A stretch of DNA of 64,000 bases from an uncultured Lactobacillus sp. Lineage in GTDB: Bacteria > Bacillota > Bacilli > Lactobacillales > Lactobacillaceae. Within the stretch, counting starts at the first letter, position 1; the number at the start of each line of letters is the position of its first letter. The position numbers and the translations under genes are program-made. The stretch is from positions 226,938 through 290,937 of the forward strand of contig CALNAK010000019.1 in NCBI GenBank assembly GCA_937874185.1, in the 5' to 3' direction. Below, piece after piece: positions 53,645-63,537 of this stretch. A model generated the notes under the pieces. It made no database searches and was not told the origin of the DNA. It was given only the letters and a program-made list of their open reading frames with translations.

Positions 53645-54973
53645 ATGCAAACACAATCTGTTCCTGACGAGACACAACCAAAGAATATTTTTCAAAAATT
53701 CATGGCTCTAAGTGTTGGTATCGTACCAATGCCTCTCTACTTATTATTATTAGTAACTTATTTATTGTTAACACTCACTAATCAAATGCCTAATGACATG
53801 ATTGGTGCTATCGGAATTATGACGTTATTTTCTTTCATCCTTGAAGAGATTGGTAAACATATTCCAATTCTGAATTCATTAGGTGGAAAAGTTCTAGTTG
53901 TAACATTCTTACCATCATATCTGGTTTATATGAATTGGTTGCCAAGTAGCACAACTAAAGTCGTTACAGACTTTATGAATAATAATAATTTCTTGGCTGT
54001 CTTCATTGCTCTTTTGATTGTTGGTAGTATCGCATCTATGAACCGTAAGACTTTGATCCAAGCAAGTATGAGAATTATCGTAGTTCTTCTTATCTGTGAA
54101 GTCGTTGGACCACTTGTCGGTATGGGAGTTGGGATGTTGTTAGGACTTTCAGCTTACAAGTCATACTTCTTCATTGTTGCTCCAATTATGGCCGGTGGTG
54201 TTGGTGAAGGTGCTTTGCCACTATCACTTGGATATGCTGCAATTATTTCAATGGGTCAACAAACTATTTTCGCTCAAGTTTTACCCTGCGTTATGTTAGG
54301 TAGTTTGGTGGCTGTCGTTGAGGCCGGTATCTTAAAGAAAATCGGTGATGTCAAACCTGGACTTACAGGTAACGGACGTTTAGTTGAAACTGATGATGGT
54401 AAAGATGAATTAGGAAGTCTTTCATCAAAATCAGATACAGCTGATATTACTAAAATGTTGGTTTCCGGTATCTTAGCTATTACACTTTACATGCTAGGTG
54501 TTTGGGTCAACAGTATTATCCATTTACCAGCCCCAATCGTTCTATTGATCGTTGTTATGGCTGGTAAGATGCTCGGTTGGATTCCTGATTCAATTCAAGA
54601 AGGTGGAAAATCACTTTACAGTTTAACTGTTAAAGGTATCTCACCACTCTTACTATTCGGTGTTGGTGTTGCGATGACACCTTGGAAATCATTGATTACT
54701 GTCTTCACTAATGTTCCAATGCTAATCACTATTTTTATCACCGTTACAGCTATTGTCGTTGCCGCATTCTTCAGTGCTAAATTCTTAGGAATGTACCCAG
54801 TTGACACAGCCATTGCCGTATCATGTTGTTCTGGTCAAGGTGGTACAGGTGCTTTAGCTATCCTGGCTGCTGGTGATCGTATGAACTTGATGCCATTCGC
54901 ACAAGTTGCTGTTCGTCTTGGTGGAGCCATTACCGTTACACTATCAATCTTCCTAATGAGATTCTTTGCCTAG
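53645..54973 (+). CDS. citP: 2-hydroxycarboxylate (citrate/malate) transporter
   Basis: 442 residues, the length of the CitP/MleP 2HCT family, which exchange a di- or trivalent hydroxycarboxylate for lactate and help generate proton motive force. The two GGxG re-entrant loops are AGGVGEG and GQGGTGAL; the C-terminal Arg in AVRLGGA is the usual carboxylate contact. Immediately behind citM and before citC, unlike the Leuconostoc order where citP is last. Confidence 0.85.
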   Translation: MQTQSVPDETQPKNIFQKFMALSVGIVPMPLYLLLLVTYLLLTLTNQMPNDMIGAIGIMTLFSFILEEIGKHIPILNSLGGKVLVVTFLPSYLVYMNWLPSSTTKVVTDFMNNNNFLAVFIALLIVGSIASMNRKTLIQASMRIIVVLLICEVVGPLVGMGVGMLLGLSAYKSYFFIVAPIMAGGVGEGALPLSLGYAAIISMGQQTIFAQVLPCVMLGSLVAVVEAGILKKIGDVKPGLTGNGRLVETDDGKDELGSLSSKSDTADITKMLVSGILAITLYMLGVWVNSIIHLPAPIVLLIVVMAGKMLGWIPDSIQEGGKSLYSLTVKGISPLLLFGVGVAMTPWKSLITVFTNVPMLITIFITVTAIVVAAFFSAKFLGMYPVDTAIAVSCCSGQGGTGALAILAAGDRMNLMPFAQVAVRLGGAITVTLSIFLMRFFA

Positions 54974-54983
54974 GAGATAAATT

Positions 54984-55991
54984 TTGGAAACAACAATAAA
55001 TTTAAAAGATCCATATTATTTTAAACAGTGGCAACAATTGATTCAGAGTGAAGGTTTGTTCATTGAAAACCTCGATGACATTACTGAAACAATTGGTATC
55101 TATGAAAATGACAAATTAATTGCGACTGGTTCGTATTATGAAAATGTTTTAAAGTATTTAGCCATTGATCCAAATTATCAAGGTGGAAATACTTTTAATA
55201 AATTAGTTTCAACGTTAATAAATCAATTGGCAACAGATAATATCTTTCATATCTTTGTCTTTACCAAACCGCAATACATGCAAAGTTTTGAGTATTTAGG
55301 ATTTAATGTAATTGCTCAAAATGACTTTTCCGCTTTACTTGAAACAGGTGACTACTCAATTGATCAATATATTGAAGAATTACCTAAAGTTGAGGGTAAA
55401 AAAATAAGTGCCATCGTTATGAATGCTAATCCATTCACTCTCGGACACCGATATTTAATTGAACAGGCAAGTCAGAACAGTGATTTTGTTTATGTCTTTG
55501 TAGTCAATCAAGATGTTTCACTCTTTAAGATGTCAGAACGAATGCAACTAATTAAAGAGGGAACTAAGGATTTGACCAATATCAAAGTCGTCAATGGTGG
55601 TCAATATATGGTCAGTTTCGTAACTTTTCCATCTTATTTTATTAAGAGTCGAACTGATGTGATTGATTATCAAACAGCATTGGATGCACAAGTCTTTAAA
55701 CGAATTGCTCAGGCTTTGCATATTACGAAACGATTTGTTGGGGATGAACCATATTCTCAGACAACCGAAATCTACAATCAGACGATGCAAAAAGTTTTGC
55801 CGCCGGAAGTTGAACTAGAAATACTTGATCGTAAGGAAGTTGGTCAAGATATTATCAGTGCAACCAAAGTTCGCCAAGCTATCTCTGATAATGATTTAGC
55901 TACGGTTAAGAAATACGTTCCAGAAACTACTTATACGTTTATTAAAGAAAATATACAGACATTACTAAGGAGGATTCACGATGGAAATTAA
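54984..55991 (+). CDS. citC: [citrate (pro-3S)-lyase] ligase
   Basis: 335 residues from a TTG start after GGAGA. The N-terminal GNAT-like domain (about 1-125) is followed by a cytidylyltransferase domain with the T-x-GHR motif in NPFTLGHR (near 151-158). The enzyme acetylates the acyl carrier protein prosthetic group to activate citrate lyase. Its end overlaps the citD start by 11 bases. Confidence 0.95.
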   Translation: METTINLKDPYYFKQWQQLIQSEGLFIENLDDITETIGIYENDKLIATGSYYENVLKYLAIDPNYQGGNTFNKLVSTLINQLATDNIFHIFVFTKPQYMQSFEYLGFNVIAQNDFSALLETGDYSIDQYIEELPKVEGKKISAIVMNANPFTLGHRYLIEQASQNSDFVYVFVVNQDVSLFKMSERMQLIKEGTKDLTNIKVVNGGQYMVSFVTFPSYFIKSRTDVIDYQTALDAQVFKRIAQALHITKRFVGDEPYSQTTEIYNQTMQKVLPPEVELEILDRKEVGQDIISATKVRQAISDNDLATVKKYVPETTYTFIKENIQTLLRRIHDGN

Positions 55992-56277
55992 GCACACAGC
56001 ACTTGCAGGTACATTGGAATCTAGTGATATTCAATTCACACTTTCTAAAGGTGATTCAGGAGTAGAAATTAATCTTGATTCACAAGTTGAAAAACAATTT
56101 GGTAAGCAAATCAGAAAAGTAATCACTGACTTACTTGCAGAATATGGTATCGAGAATGTTAAAGTTCGTGCCGTTGATAAGGGTGCCTTGGATTGTACTA
56201 TCAAAGCTCGTTTAATTGCCGCTATTCAACGTGCAACTGATACAAAGAATCAACCAAATTGGGAGGTACTTGGATAA
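55981..56277 (+). CDS. citD: citrate lyase acyl carrier protein (gamma subunit)
   Basis: 98 residues, typical of CitD. The prosthetic-group serine is Ser14 in GTLESSD, to which phosphoribosyl-dephospho-CoA is attached. Preceded by AAGGAGGA, 7-8 bases away. Its stop overlaps the citE start by one base. Confidence 0.95.
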   Translation: MEIKHTALAGTLESSDIQFTLSKGDSGVEINLDSQVEKQFGKQIRKVITDLLAEYGIENVKVRAVDKGALDCTIKARLIAAIQRATDTKNQPNWEVLG

Positions 56278-57179
56278 TGGAACGTTTACGTAGAACAATG
56301 ATGTTTGTTCCTGGTAACAACCCAGCTATGATCAAGGATGCTGGTATCTATGGAGCAGATTCAATTATGTTTGACCTTGAAGATTCAGTTTCTTTGACTG
56401 AAAAAGACACTGCCAGAATGTTGGTTTTCGAAGCTCTTCAAACTGTTGATTATGGCAAATCAGAATTGGTTGTTAGAATTAATGGCCTTGATACAGAAAT
56501 GGGTAAAGCTGATATTTATGCCATGGTTAAAGCTGGCGTTGAAGTTATCCGTTTACCTAAGACTGAAACAGCTGATGATGTTGTAGAAACTGAAAAAGTT
56601 ATCGAAGAAGCTGAAAAGTTCTTTGGTATCGAAGTCGGTCGTACTCATATGATGGCTGCTATTGAAAGTGCCGAGGGTGTCTTGAATGCTCCTGCAATCG
56701 CCAAAGCTTCTGATCGTTTGATTGGTATCGCTCTAGGTGCTGAAGATTATGTTACCAACATGAAGACACACAGATACCCCGATGGTGCTGAATTATCATT
56801 TGCCCGTAACATGATTCTTCACGGTGCTCGTGCTGCTGGTATTGCTGCATTTGATACTGTTTATTCAGATGTTGACAATACTGAAGGTTTCAATCATGAA
56901 GTTGAAATTATCCATGAACTTGGATTCGACGGTAAGTCTGTTATCAATCCTCGTCAAATTCCATTAGTTAATGCAATTTATGCTCCAAGTGAAAAAGAAA
57001 TTAGAAATGCTAAAGACGTGCTTAACGCCATTGAAGAAGCTCACAAGAAGGGTTCTGGTGTTATTTCTCTACGTGGTAAGATGGTCGACAAGCCTGTTGT
57101 TGCCCGTGCAGAAAGAACTATGGCCTTAGCCAAAGCTTCACACTTAGTTGATGAGGAAGGTAATATCTATGCTGAATAA
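56277..57179 (+). CDS. citE: citrate lyase beta subunit
   Basis: 300 residues from ATG 56277 (GGGAGGTACTTGGATA upstream); the longer in-frame TTG lies inside citD. HpcH/HpaI aldolase fold with RTMMFVPGNNPAM at the start and MFDLEDSVS containing a metal-side acidic cluster. It performs the retro-aldol step releasing oxaloacetate and the acetyl carrier. Overlaps citF. Confidence 0.95.
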   Translation: MERLRRTMMFVPGNNPAMIKDAGIYGADSIMFDLEDSVSLTEKDTARMLVFEALQTVDYGKSELVVRINGLDTEMGKADIYAMVKAGVEVIRLPKTETADDVVETEKVIEEAEKFFGIEVGRTHMMAAIESAEGVLNAPAIAKASDRLIGIALGAEDYVTNMKTHRYPDGAELSFARNMILHGARAAGIAAFDTVYSDVDNTEGFNHEVEIIHELGFDGKSVINPRQIPLVNAIYAPSEKEIRNAKDVLNAIEEAHKKGSGVISLRGKMVDKPVVARAERTMALAKASHLVDEEGNIYAE

Positions 57180-58710
57180 AGTAAATCGTGAAATTCCAGA
57201 TGACATTTTAAAAGACAAGAATTACAAACCATTTGAAACTACTGAAATTGGTAATCCTGAAACAACTTATGTTGCTCACCAAGTTAAGGTTTCTCAGGGT
57301 GACGACAAACTTGTAGATTCAATTCCTGATGTAATTGCTAAAACTGGTTTGAAGAATGGTATGACAATTTCATTCCATCACCATTTCCGTGAAGGTGACT
57401 TTGTCTTCAACATGGTTATGCAAGAAATTATTAACGAAGGTTTCCAAGATTTGACACTTGCTCCAAGTTCATTGACAAATGTAATGAATGACATGGTTAT
57501 TAAAGCTATCAAAGCTGGAACAATCACACACATTACTTCTTCTGGTATGCGTGGAAGTCTAGGAGATTTCATTTCACACGGTGGTTTGAAAGATCCAGTT
57601 GTTCTTCGTTCACATGGTAATCGTGCTCGCTCAATCGAAAACGGTGATATTAAGATTGATGTTGCTTTCTTGGGTGTTCCAAATGCTGATGCTGTTGGTA
57701 ATGCTAATGCCATTTATGGTGATGCTGTCTTTGGTTCAATGGGTTATTCATTAATGGATGCCAAGTATGCTAACAAGGTTGTTCTTTTGACAGATACAAT
57801 CATGCCATATCCAAATACTCCAGCAAGTATCAAACAAACAGAAGTCGACTACGTTGTTAAAGTTGCCAAAGTTGGTGACCCTGATAAAATCGGTTCCGGT
57901 TCAACTCGTTTTACTAAGGACCCTAAGGAATTAAAGATTGCTCAAACAGTTAACCAAGTAATTACTCATTCACAATATTTCAAAGATGGATTCAGTTTCC
58001 AAACTGGTTCTGGTGGTGCCGCACTTGCTGTAAGTCGTTACCTCAGAAAATCAATGATTGAAAAGAATATCAAAGCTTCATTTGCTTTAGGTGGTATTAC
58101 TAAACCAACTGTTGATCTACTTGAAGAAGGACTTGTTAACAAGATTCTTGATGTTCAAGATTTCGATAAAGGTGCAGCCGCAAGTATGGCCAGCAACGAA
58201 AATCAACAAGAAATCGATTCATCATGGTACGCTGATCCTAACAACAAGGGCGCAGCTGTAAACCAACTAGATGTATGTATCTTGTCGGCCTTAGAAATTG
58301 ATACAAAATTCAACGTTAACGTTATGACTGGTTCCGATGGTGTTCTACGTGGTGCTATCGGTGGACACCAAGATGCTGCTAATGCTAAATTGACAATCAT
58401 TTCCGCACCGCTTGTTCGTGGTAGAATTGCTACAGTTGTACCAGACGTAACAACTGTTGTCACACCGGGGGACAGTATTGATGTGCTTGTAACAGAAGTT
58501 GGTATTGCCATTAATCCTAAGAGAAAAGATTTAATTGAAGCATTGAAGAATGTTCCTGGAGTTCCAGTTTATACAATTGAAGAACTTCAAAAACGTGCCG
58601 AAGCTATTGTTGGTAAACCTGAGAAATTACAATTTACTGACCGTCCAGTAGCATTGATTGAATACCGTGATGGTAGTTTGATTGATACAGTTTACCAAGT
58701 AAAAGATTAG
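57169..58710 (+). CDS. citF: citrate lyase alpha subunit (citrate-ACP transferase)
   Basis: 513 residues from ATG 57169 inside the citE end, with GAAGGT just upstream. Two-part CoA-transferase fold with ISFHHHFREGD (near residues 64-74) and the C-terminal VTEVGIAINP motif. It exchanges acetyl for citrate on CitD. Length and order are as in other clusters. Confidence 0.95.
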   Translation: MLNKVNREIPDDILKDKNYKPFETTEIGNPETTYVAHQVKVSQGDDKLVDSIPDVIAKTGLKNGMTISFHHHFREGDFVFNMVMQEIINEGFQDLTLAPSSLTNVMNDMVIKAIKAGTITHITSSGMRGSLGDFISHGGLKDPVVLRSHGNRARSIENGDIKIDVAFLGVPNADAVGNANAIYGDAVFGSMGYSLMDAKYANKVVLLTDTIMPYPNTPASIKQTEVDYVVKVAKVGDPDKIGSGSTRFTKDPKELKIAQTVNQVITHSQYFKDGFSFQTGSGGAALAVSRYLRKSMIEKNIKASFALGGITKPTVDLLEEGLVNKILDVQDFDKGAAASMASNENQQEIDSSWYADPNNKGAAVNQLDVCILSALEIDTKFNVNVMTGSDGVLRGAIGGHQDAANAKLTIISAPLVRGRIATVVPDVTTVVTPGDSIDVLVTEVGIAINPKRKDLIEALKNVPGVPVYTIEELQKRAEAIVGKPEKLQFTDRPVALIEYRDGSLIDTVYQVKD

Positions 58711-58721
58711 GAGGAGATTCG

Positions 58722-59267
58722 ATGATTGATGTATTTTCTGAGGGAATTGAGCAAGATATTGAACATGTACTGAGGAATCGTGATGCACGCGTAAATGAAC
58801 AACACTTGCTTTTTGGAAAAGTGAAAAATAATCAATCATTGATCAATGCCAAATTAAATATTCCGGGTCCAATCAAGAATAATTTTTACCTAATGGAATT
58901 GTTCAATCGAGGGTTTGAGCAATTTACTGATGGATTAGAAATTATTCAAAAAGTTACGTGGGATTTCTCTACAGGTCCAGAAGTATTTGCCATAGTGAAT
59001 CAGGCACCAGAAAATATCAAGCAAACAGCAATTAAATTCGAGGATAACAATGAATTTGGTAGATTATTTGATATTGATATATTAATATATAAAAGTGATG
59101 TTTTGCGTCCATTGAGTCGCAGTGAGTTCAAGGAACCTGAGCGGAAATGTCTGATTTGTGATAAACCAGCAAAAGTTTGTGCTCGGAGTCGAACGCATAG
59201 TGTGGCTGAGATGCAACAGTATATAAATAAACTAATAAATAATAATTTGGAGCTTTTATGGAATTAA
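58722..59267 (+). CDS. citX: holo-ACP synthase (apo-citrate lyase phosphoribosyl-dephospho-CoA transferase)
   Basis: 181 residues with GGAGGAG upstream. The start IEQDIEHVLRNRDAR and the end ERKCLICDKPAKVCARSR (Cys-rich) are those of CitX, which attaches the prosthetic group to CitD. A separate gene here; in Leuconostoc-type clusters it is often fused with CitG. Overlaps citG by 10 bases. Confidence 0.9.
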   Translation: MIDVFSEGIEQDIEHVLRNRDARVNEQHLLFGKVKNNQSLINAKLNIPGPIKNNFYLMELFNRGFEQFTDGLEIIQKVTWDFSTGPEVFAIVNQAPENIKQTAIKFEDNNEFGRLFDIDILIYKSDVLRPLSRSEFKEPERKCLICDKPAKVCARSRTHSVAEMQQYINKLINNNLELLWN

Positions 59268-60070
59268 GTACACAATTAGCAAATAACGCTTTAAAAGCCC
59301 TGCTGTATGAAGTAGACGTTCAGCCTAAACCTGGTTTGGTCGATCCAGTCGATCACTCCACTCATTTAGACATGGACGTTTTTACTTTTATTGACAGTGC
59401 GGTTTCATTACGACCATACTTTGAACAATTTGCCCAAGCGGGAATTGATTTTGATGGTGAAGATTTAACTGATCTATTTAAAGTAATTCGTCCTATTGGA
59501 GTTGAAGCTGAGAAAGCAATGTTCAAAGCAACTTTTGATGTCAATACTCATAAGGGAGCAATCTTTTCTTTAGGAATTTTGTTGGCAGCGACCGGTTATG
59601 ATCGGGAACATGTCCGAGAGGTTTCAATGAAGATGCTTAAAGGTCTAACTGAGAATGACTTCAAGGATTTGGATAAGAAAAAGAAACTGACTAATGGCGA
59701 AAAAATGTATCTCAAATATGGAATAACAGGTATCCGTGGGGAAGCGGAAAGTGGTTATCCAGTTGTTTTTGAAAAAGCCTTACCATTTTTGAAGGAACAT
59801 TTTGGCAACAGTTTTGGTCATGCATTGTTAGATACTCTAATGGTGATTATTTCTAATTCTTATGATTCTAACGTTGTTAAGCGTGGTAACTTGGATTCTT
59901 TGAAGAATATTCAAGCTTATGCGCTAAGTATTTTGAATGTTGGGGGATGTAGTTCTTCTGACGGTCAAGAGTTATTAGACGATATGAATAGTTATTGTAA
60001 TGAGAATAATCTAAGTCTTGGTGGTAGTGCTGACTTGTTGATTATTACTATTTACTTGTTTTTGATTTAG
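59258..60070 (+). CDS. citG: triphosphoribosyl-dephospho-CoA synthase
   Basis: 270 residues. The conserved VQPKPGLVDPVDHSTHLDMD block (22-41), HKGAIFSLG and GEAESGYPV are those of CitG, which makes the prosthetic-group precursor from ATP and dephospho-CoA. Last gene of the operon; 17 bp later a cloverleaf repeat begins. Confidence 0.95.
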   Translation: MELSTQLANNALKALLYEVDVQPKPGLVDPVDHSTHLDMDVFTFIDSAVSLRPYFEQFAQAGIDFDGEDLTDLFKVIRPIGVEAEKAMFKATFDVNTHKGAIFSLGILLAATGYDREHVREVSMKMLKGLTENDFKDLDKKKKLTNGEKMYLKYGITGIRGEAESGYPVVFEKALPFLKEHFGNSFGHALLDTLMVIISNSYDSNVVKRGNLDSLKNIQAYALSILNVGGCSSSDGQELLDDMNSYCNENNLSLGGSADLLIITIYLFLI

Positions 60071-60087
60071 ACGGATGGTTGTTGATT

Positions 60088-60251
60088 GTCGCCTTCCGCA
60101 AAAATTGAAATTTGGCTGGAGCGTGGTGGGCACGACTTTGAGCCATTGGCTTCGCCAAGGGTCTCAAAGCTCGGCCTTCTTCTAACCTGACTTCGTCAGC
60201 TAAGAAGAATTTCACCACTGAGCCAATTTCAATTTTTGCTCCAGGCTGGGT
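60088..60251. repeat. cloverleaf repeat, second reference copy
   Basis: Nearly the same as 22969-23136, including CAAAAATTGAAATTTGGCT, GTGGTGGGC..., the TTGGCTTCGCCAA core and GTCAGCTAAGAAGAA. Differences in the inner hairpin preserve pairing. Followed by the operon terminator. Confidence 0.8.
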
Positions 60252-60299
60252 TGGTGGTTAATATTAATCCTGCTTATAATTATTTTAAGATGTAGATAA

Positions 60300-60352
60300 A
60301 AAGGTCCCTGTATAAATTGGTTAGTGATTCCAATTTGTACGGGGATTTTATT
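60300..60352 (+). terminator. terminator downstream of the citrate operon
   Basis: TCCCTGTATAAATTGG pairs with CCAATTTGTACGGGGA, then T-rich. Related to the terminator at 5812. Confidence 0.7.
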
Positions 60353-60440
60353 GTTTATTAAATTAAATGCAAGTTCTATAAATAATGCCATCTAGTCGAG
60401 TACTATTCGGTCTGTACAACGGAATCATTTATATTAACAG

Positions 60441-60488
60441 CACGAAAAAGGTCGGTACGATTAATCCCGTATCGACCTTTTTCGTTGC
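60441..60488. terminator. long bidirectional terminator
   Basis: CGAAAAAGGTCGGTACG pairs with CGTATCGACCTTTTTCG around ATTAATCC. It ends the SLAP gene on the minus strand. 60352-60440 holds nothing else that I can see. Confidence 0.75.
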
Positions 60489-60515
60489 ATTGTTTTGGAC
60501 TATAAATAATGAAAG

Positions 60516-60839
60516 TTACATCTTAGTAACGTTAGATGCTTTAACAAATTCGCCTTTGCCTACTTTATAGTAAGTACACTTTTTAACGGTGTTCTTTTCA
60601 GTTGTTTTACACTTTGTACCTTTTTTCAAACAACGAGAAGTTTTCTTACCTTTTTGGTTATAAACCTGGGCCTTTGCAACCTTGACTTTGATTGTAGTAG
60701 ACTTGATCTTTTTGAGACCACTCTTTTTAGCCGCAGCTTGAACAGTAACATTGCCAGTTGTAAGGATTGGAGCACTAGCTACGCCAGCACCAATAGTAAA
60801 TAGTGAAGCAAACAATAGACTTTTTTGAATCAATTTCAT
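60516..60839 (-). CDS. small secreted SLAP-domain protein
   Basis: 107 residues from ATG 60839 (GGAG 8 bases before); the longer frame adds an unlikely N-terminus. Signal peptide (about 1-36, ending VQAAA), then one S-layer-associated SLAP repeat (about 50-105, KVAKAQVYNQKGKKTSR, YYKVGKGEFVKASNV). Very basic, with three Cys, which is unusual for exported lactobacillus proteins. SLAP repeats bind secondary wall polymers. Confidence 0.8.
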   Translation of the reverse strand: MKLIQKSLLFASLFTIGAGVASAPILTTGNVTVQAAAKKSGLKKIKSTTIKVKVAKAQVYNQKGKKTSRCLKKGTKCKTTEKNTVKKCTYYKVGKGEFVKASNVTKM

Positions 60840-61000
60840 TATATTTATCTCCAATACATTATAAATATTTGATAACATCTCGTTAACTTATATCCTGTTA
60901 TCAAAATTATAATAACCTATTGAATAAAAAACTTCCGCTTTCTTGTGTAGCCATTATGTATATAGTACCTTAATGATGATTTTTACTAATTATGTTAGAA

Positions 61001-61774
61001 TCAGACTTCTTTTTTAGAGAATAGATACATTCCAAGTCCCATGAAGAGAATCATATAAACGGCACTTCCAGCAAACATTTCAGTATTGTTGAGGTGTGTG
61101 AGTTTTTCTAAATCTGGAAAGGCAAGCTGTGAAGGGTAATTCATTAAGTTGATAGGATTCCATTTTATAAAATCCCATTTGTTAATAATGAGAAACATGA
61201 TGCGTCCAACAACACTGATTGCAAAGTAGCCAACGATACCTAGTGTAATAGCAGTTGTACCTTTTTTTAACATTGAGGCCATTAGGAAGACAGCACTCAA
61301 AAGTAGCCACATGGTAAAGAAATTAGTTGCAACGGTTAATAACCAATACTGCCAAGTTGGAAGATTGATTCCAGGAAGCTTATTTGTTAGTGAAAAATCA
61401 GTTCCATATAGAACAACTTTATTGATGTAACTAAGTAATGTGATGAAAAAGAAAATTACGCTGGAATAGGTTAAAATGGCTAACCATTTACTGAATAAAA
61501 TTGTTTGACGAGAGTATGACTTTGAAACCATATTCTTGATGGTGTTGTATTCAAATTCAGTCGAAATAATTGAGGCTGATGCCGCAATCATAATGAAGAT
61601 GATAAATGAAATAGTTGCAAAATCATCGGCGAATAATTGCCTTGGAACAAATCTAGGATAACTTTTTCCGATAATAGCAAAAGCTATATTTTGAACAACA
61701 AGGAGAATAGTGCAGATCCAAGTGCTTCTTTTTTTCATTAGTTTGAACATTTCTTGATGGTATAAATTAAGCAT
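61001..61774 (-). CDS. ABC-2 type exporter permease
   Basis: 257 residues with six membrane segments in the layout of the ABC-2/bacitracin or lantibiotic immunity permeases (BcrB, NukE-like). An extracytoplasmic loop near 25-50 is followed by STEFEYNTIKNMVSKSYSR. Its ATG lies 9 bases after the ATPase gene stop, so the pair is an operon. Exported substrate unknown; antimicrobial peptide defence is common for such pairs. Confidence 0.85.
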   Translation of the reverse strand: MLNLYHQEMFKLMKKRSTWICTILLVVQNIAFAIIGKSYPRFVPRQLFADDFATISFIIFIMIAASASIISTEFEYNTIKNMVSKSYSRQTILFSKWLAILTYSSVIFFFITLLSYINKVVLYGTDFSLTNKLPGINLPTWQYWLLTVATNFFTMWLLLSAVFLMASMLKKGTTAITLGIVGYFAISVVGRIMFLIINKWDFIKWNPINLMNYPSQLAFPDLEKLTHLNNTEMFAGSAVYMILFMGLGMYLFSKKEV

Positions 61775-61783
61775 GAGTTCTCC

Positions 61784-62677
61784 TTATTTTGCAATTATTT
61801 TAAGAACAGAGTCTTCTAAGTCATCGTCTATATGTCGTAAATCACGAACAGTAATATTATTACTAGCTAATAATTCCATGATATTTTCAACGGACTTCTC
61901 GCTAGGTAAGATGATTTTGAGAGGATCAGTTGAACAAATAGTATAGTTAGCTTGTTTAAGAATATCGAAGGTTTGAGGGTCGTTATTGGTAGAAAGAGTT
62001 AAATAATGATTATTGTTTTCTAAAAGACTAGCCATCGTAGTCTTTTTGATAACTTTTCCATGGTCGATAACGATTAAATCTTCAGCTAATTTTTGGAGTT
62101 CACCCAGAATATGACTAGAGATTAAGAAGGTAGTTCCGGCTGCTTTTTTCTTTAAAATTAATTCACGTAAATCTTTGGTTGCCTTAGGATCTAAGCCATT
62201 CATTGGCTCATCGAGAATGACTAAACTGGGGTCATTAACTAAAGCCATTGCAATACCCAGTTTTTGTTTCATTCCCAAAGAATAACCCTTGGCACGTTTA
62301 TCAATGTAGTCTTTCAAATTCAATTCTGTGATAATATCTTGAATTCGTTGAGCCTTATCTTTGGTATCATCAGTGAAAATTTTGAGATGATCACGGCCGC
62401 TCATGTAAGGATAGATACCGGGATACTCAATCAAAGAGCCAACCTCTGATAGTATTTTGTGATTGTCAAAAGTACTTGTTTGACCGTTGATAGAAATATC
62501 ACCGTCACTCTTGATCATACTTAAAATTGATTTCATGATAGTTGTTTTACCAGCACCATTAGCACCGATTAAACCAACAATATGACCTTTTTGACATTCG
62601 AAAGTGATATTAGATAGGGCTTGCTTTTTTCCAAAAAATTTAGTCAAATGTTTAACAGCAAGGGTGGAATTATCCAA
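61784..62677 (-). CDS. ABC exporter ATPase, BcrA-like
   Basis: 297 residues from a TTG seven bases after GGAG. Walker A GANGAGKTT (38-46), signature YSLGMKQKLG and Walker B LVILDEPMNGLDP are intact. The C-terminal extension (about 215-297) is typical of BcrA/NatA-like drug or peptide exporters. Partner of the permease encoded downstream. Confidence 0.9.
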   Translation of the reverse strand: MDNSTLAVKHLTKFFGKKQALSNITFECQKGHIVGLIGANGAGKTTIMKSILSMIKSDGDISINGQTSTFDNHKILSEVGSLIEYPGIYPYMSGRDHLKIFTDDTKDKAQRIQDIITELNLKDYIDKRAKGYSLGMKQKLGIAMALVNDPSLVILDEPMNGLDPKATKDLRELILKKKAAGTTFLISSHILGELQKLAEDLIVIDHGKVIKKTTMASLLENNNHYLTLSTNNDPQTFDILKQANYTICSTDPLKIILPSEKSVENIMELLASNNITVRDLRHIDDDLEDSVLKIIAK

Positions 62678-62715
62678 AACAGTTCTCCTTTTAGTATATT
62701 TTGTAGTGATTAGAT

Positions 62716-63486
62716 TTAAACGTCCAGCATACTGACAAATTCATTGTTACCGACGTGATAAAATCCAACTTTACCAATAACATAATAGGCGTCACTTTTC
62801 CAAGAAGTTCCAGGAAGAAGTGCACGTCCAGGTTTTAATTGACCGTTGCCATCATAGATAGGTGCAGGTTTATGAGATTTGATAGTCACAATTTCATTGC
62901 CGGGTATAATTCGTGAAGCTTGGTATAAACGGGCATCTGTAGCTTTAACATATTCGGTTGTGGAAACACTATAAAAAGTACCACTTGGAATATTATTTTG
63001 AATGCCGACTTTCCATGCAGTACCTTGGGCAAGCGTTCTTGATAATGGATTACCATTCATGTCATAAAGTCGGGCTTTTGGAGAGGTGATTTCTAGTCCA
63101 TCATAGGTATCTGAGATTATGATTTGACCCATGAATTGATCGTTGTTTTCTGCGATACCGGGTGTTTGTACCAACAAATTAACATCCGATGCTTTGACGA
63201 ACTCGTTAGTCGCAACACGATAATATACGCCACTGGTAATGGTGTTTTGTAAATCAACTTTCCAATTGGAACCTTGGCTAAGTCCACGAGAAAGACGATT
63301 ACCGTTTTGATCGTATAACTGTGCCTTAGCCACTTTAATGGTAGCGACTGCTTGACCGATATCGGTAAATCCGTAGTTAATGTTGGAAGCTTTAACTGAA
63401 TTTGTAATAATGGGTGAGATAGTAGTTACACTTGAGCCGACTGCTAGTAATGAAGCAATTAACAGGCTCTTTTGAATAACTTTCAT
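62716..63486 (-). CDS. secreted protein with three SLAP repeats
   Basis: 256 residues from ATG 63486 (GGAG ten bases upstream; the ATG at 63495 overlaps that site). Signal peptide (about 1-32) and three SLAP-type repeats of about 60 residues near 45-105, 120-185 and 195-256, each with an (A/P)x(L/I)YDxNG and a YYRVATNEFVKASDV-like motif. Cell-wall associated; probable polymer binding. A perfect WalR-like TGTAAA-N5-TGTAAA box lies 75 bp upstream. Confidence 0.85.
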   Translation of the reverse strand: MKVIQKSLLIASLLAVGSSVTTISPIITNSVKASNINYGFTDIGQAVATIKVAKAQLYDQNGNRLSRGLSQGSNWKVDLQNTITSGVYYRVATNEFVKASDVNLLVQTPGIAENNDQFMGQIIISDTYDGLEITSPKARLYDMNGNPLSRTLAQGTAWKVGIQNNIPSGTFYSVSTTEYVKATDARLYQASRIIPGNEIVTIKSHKPAPIYDGNGQLKPGRALLPGTSWKSDAYYVIGKVGFYHVGNNEFVSMLDV

Positions 63487-63537
63487 ATGTGGCATCTCCT
63501 ATTTGAATTTATAACAAGTTCAATTGTATGCTTTCGG

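Noticed and set aside
60385..60570. 61-codon + frame
   Set aside because: Overlaps a long terminator and the start of the SLAP gene on the other strand.
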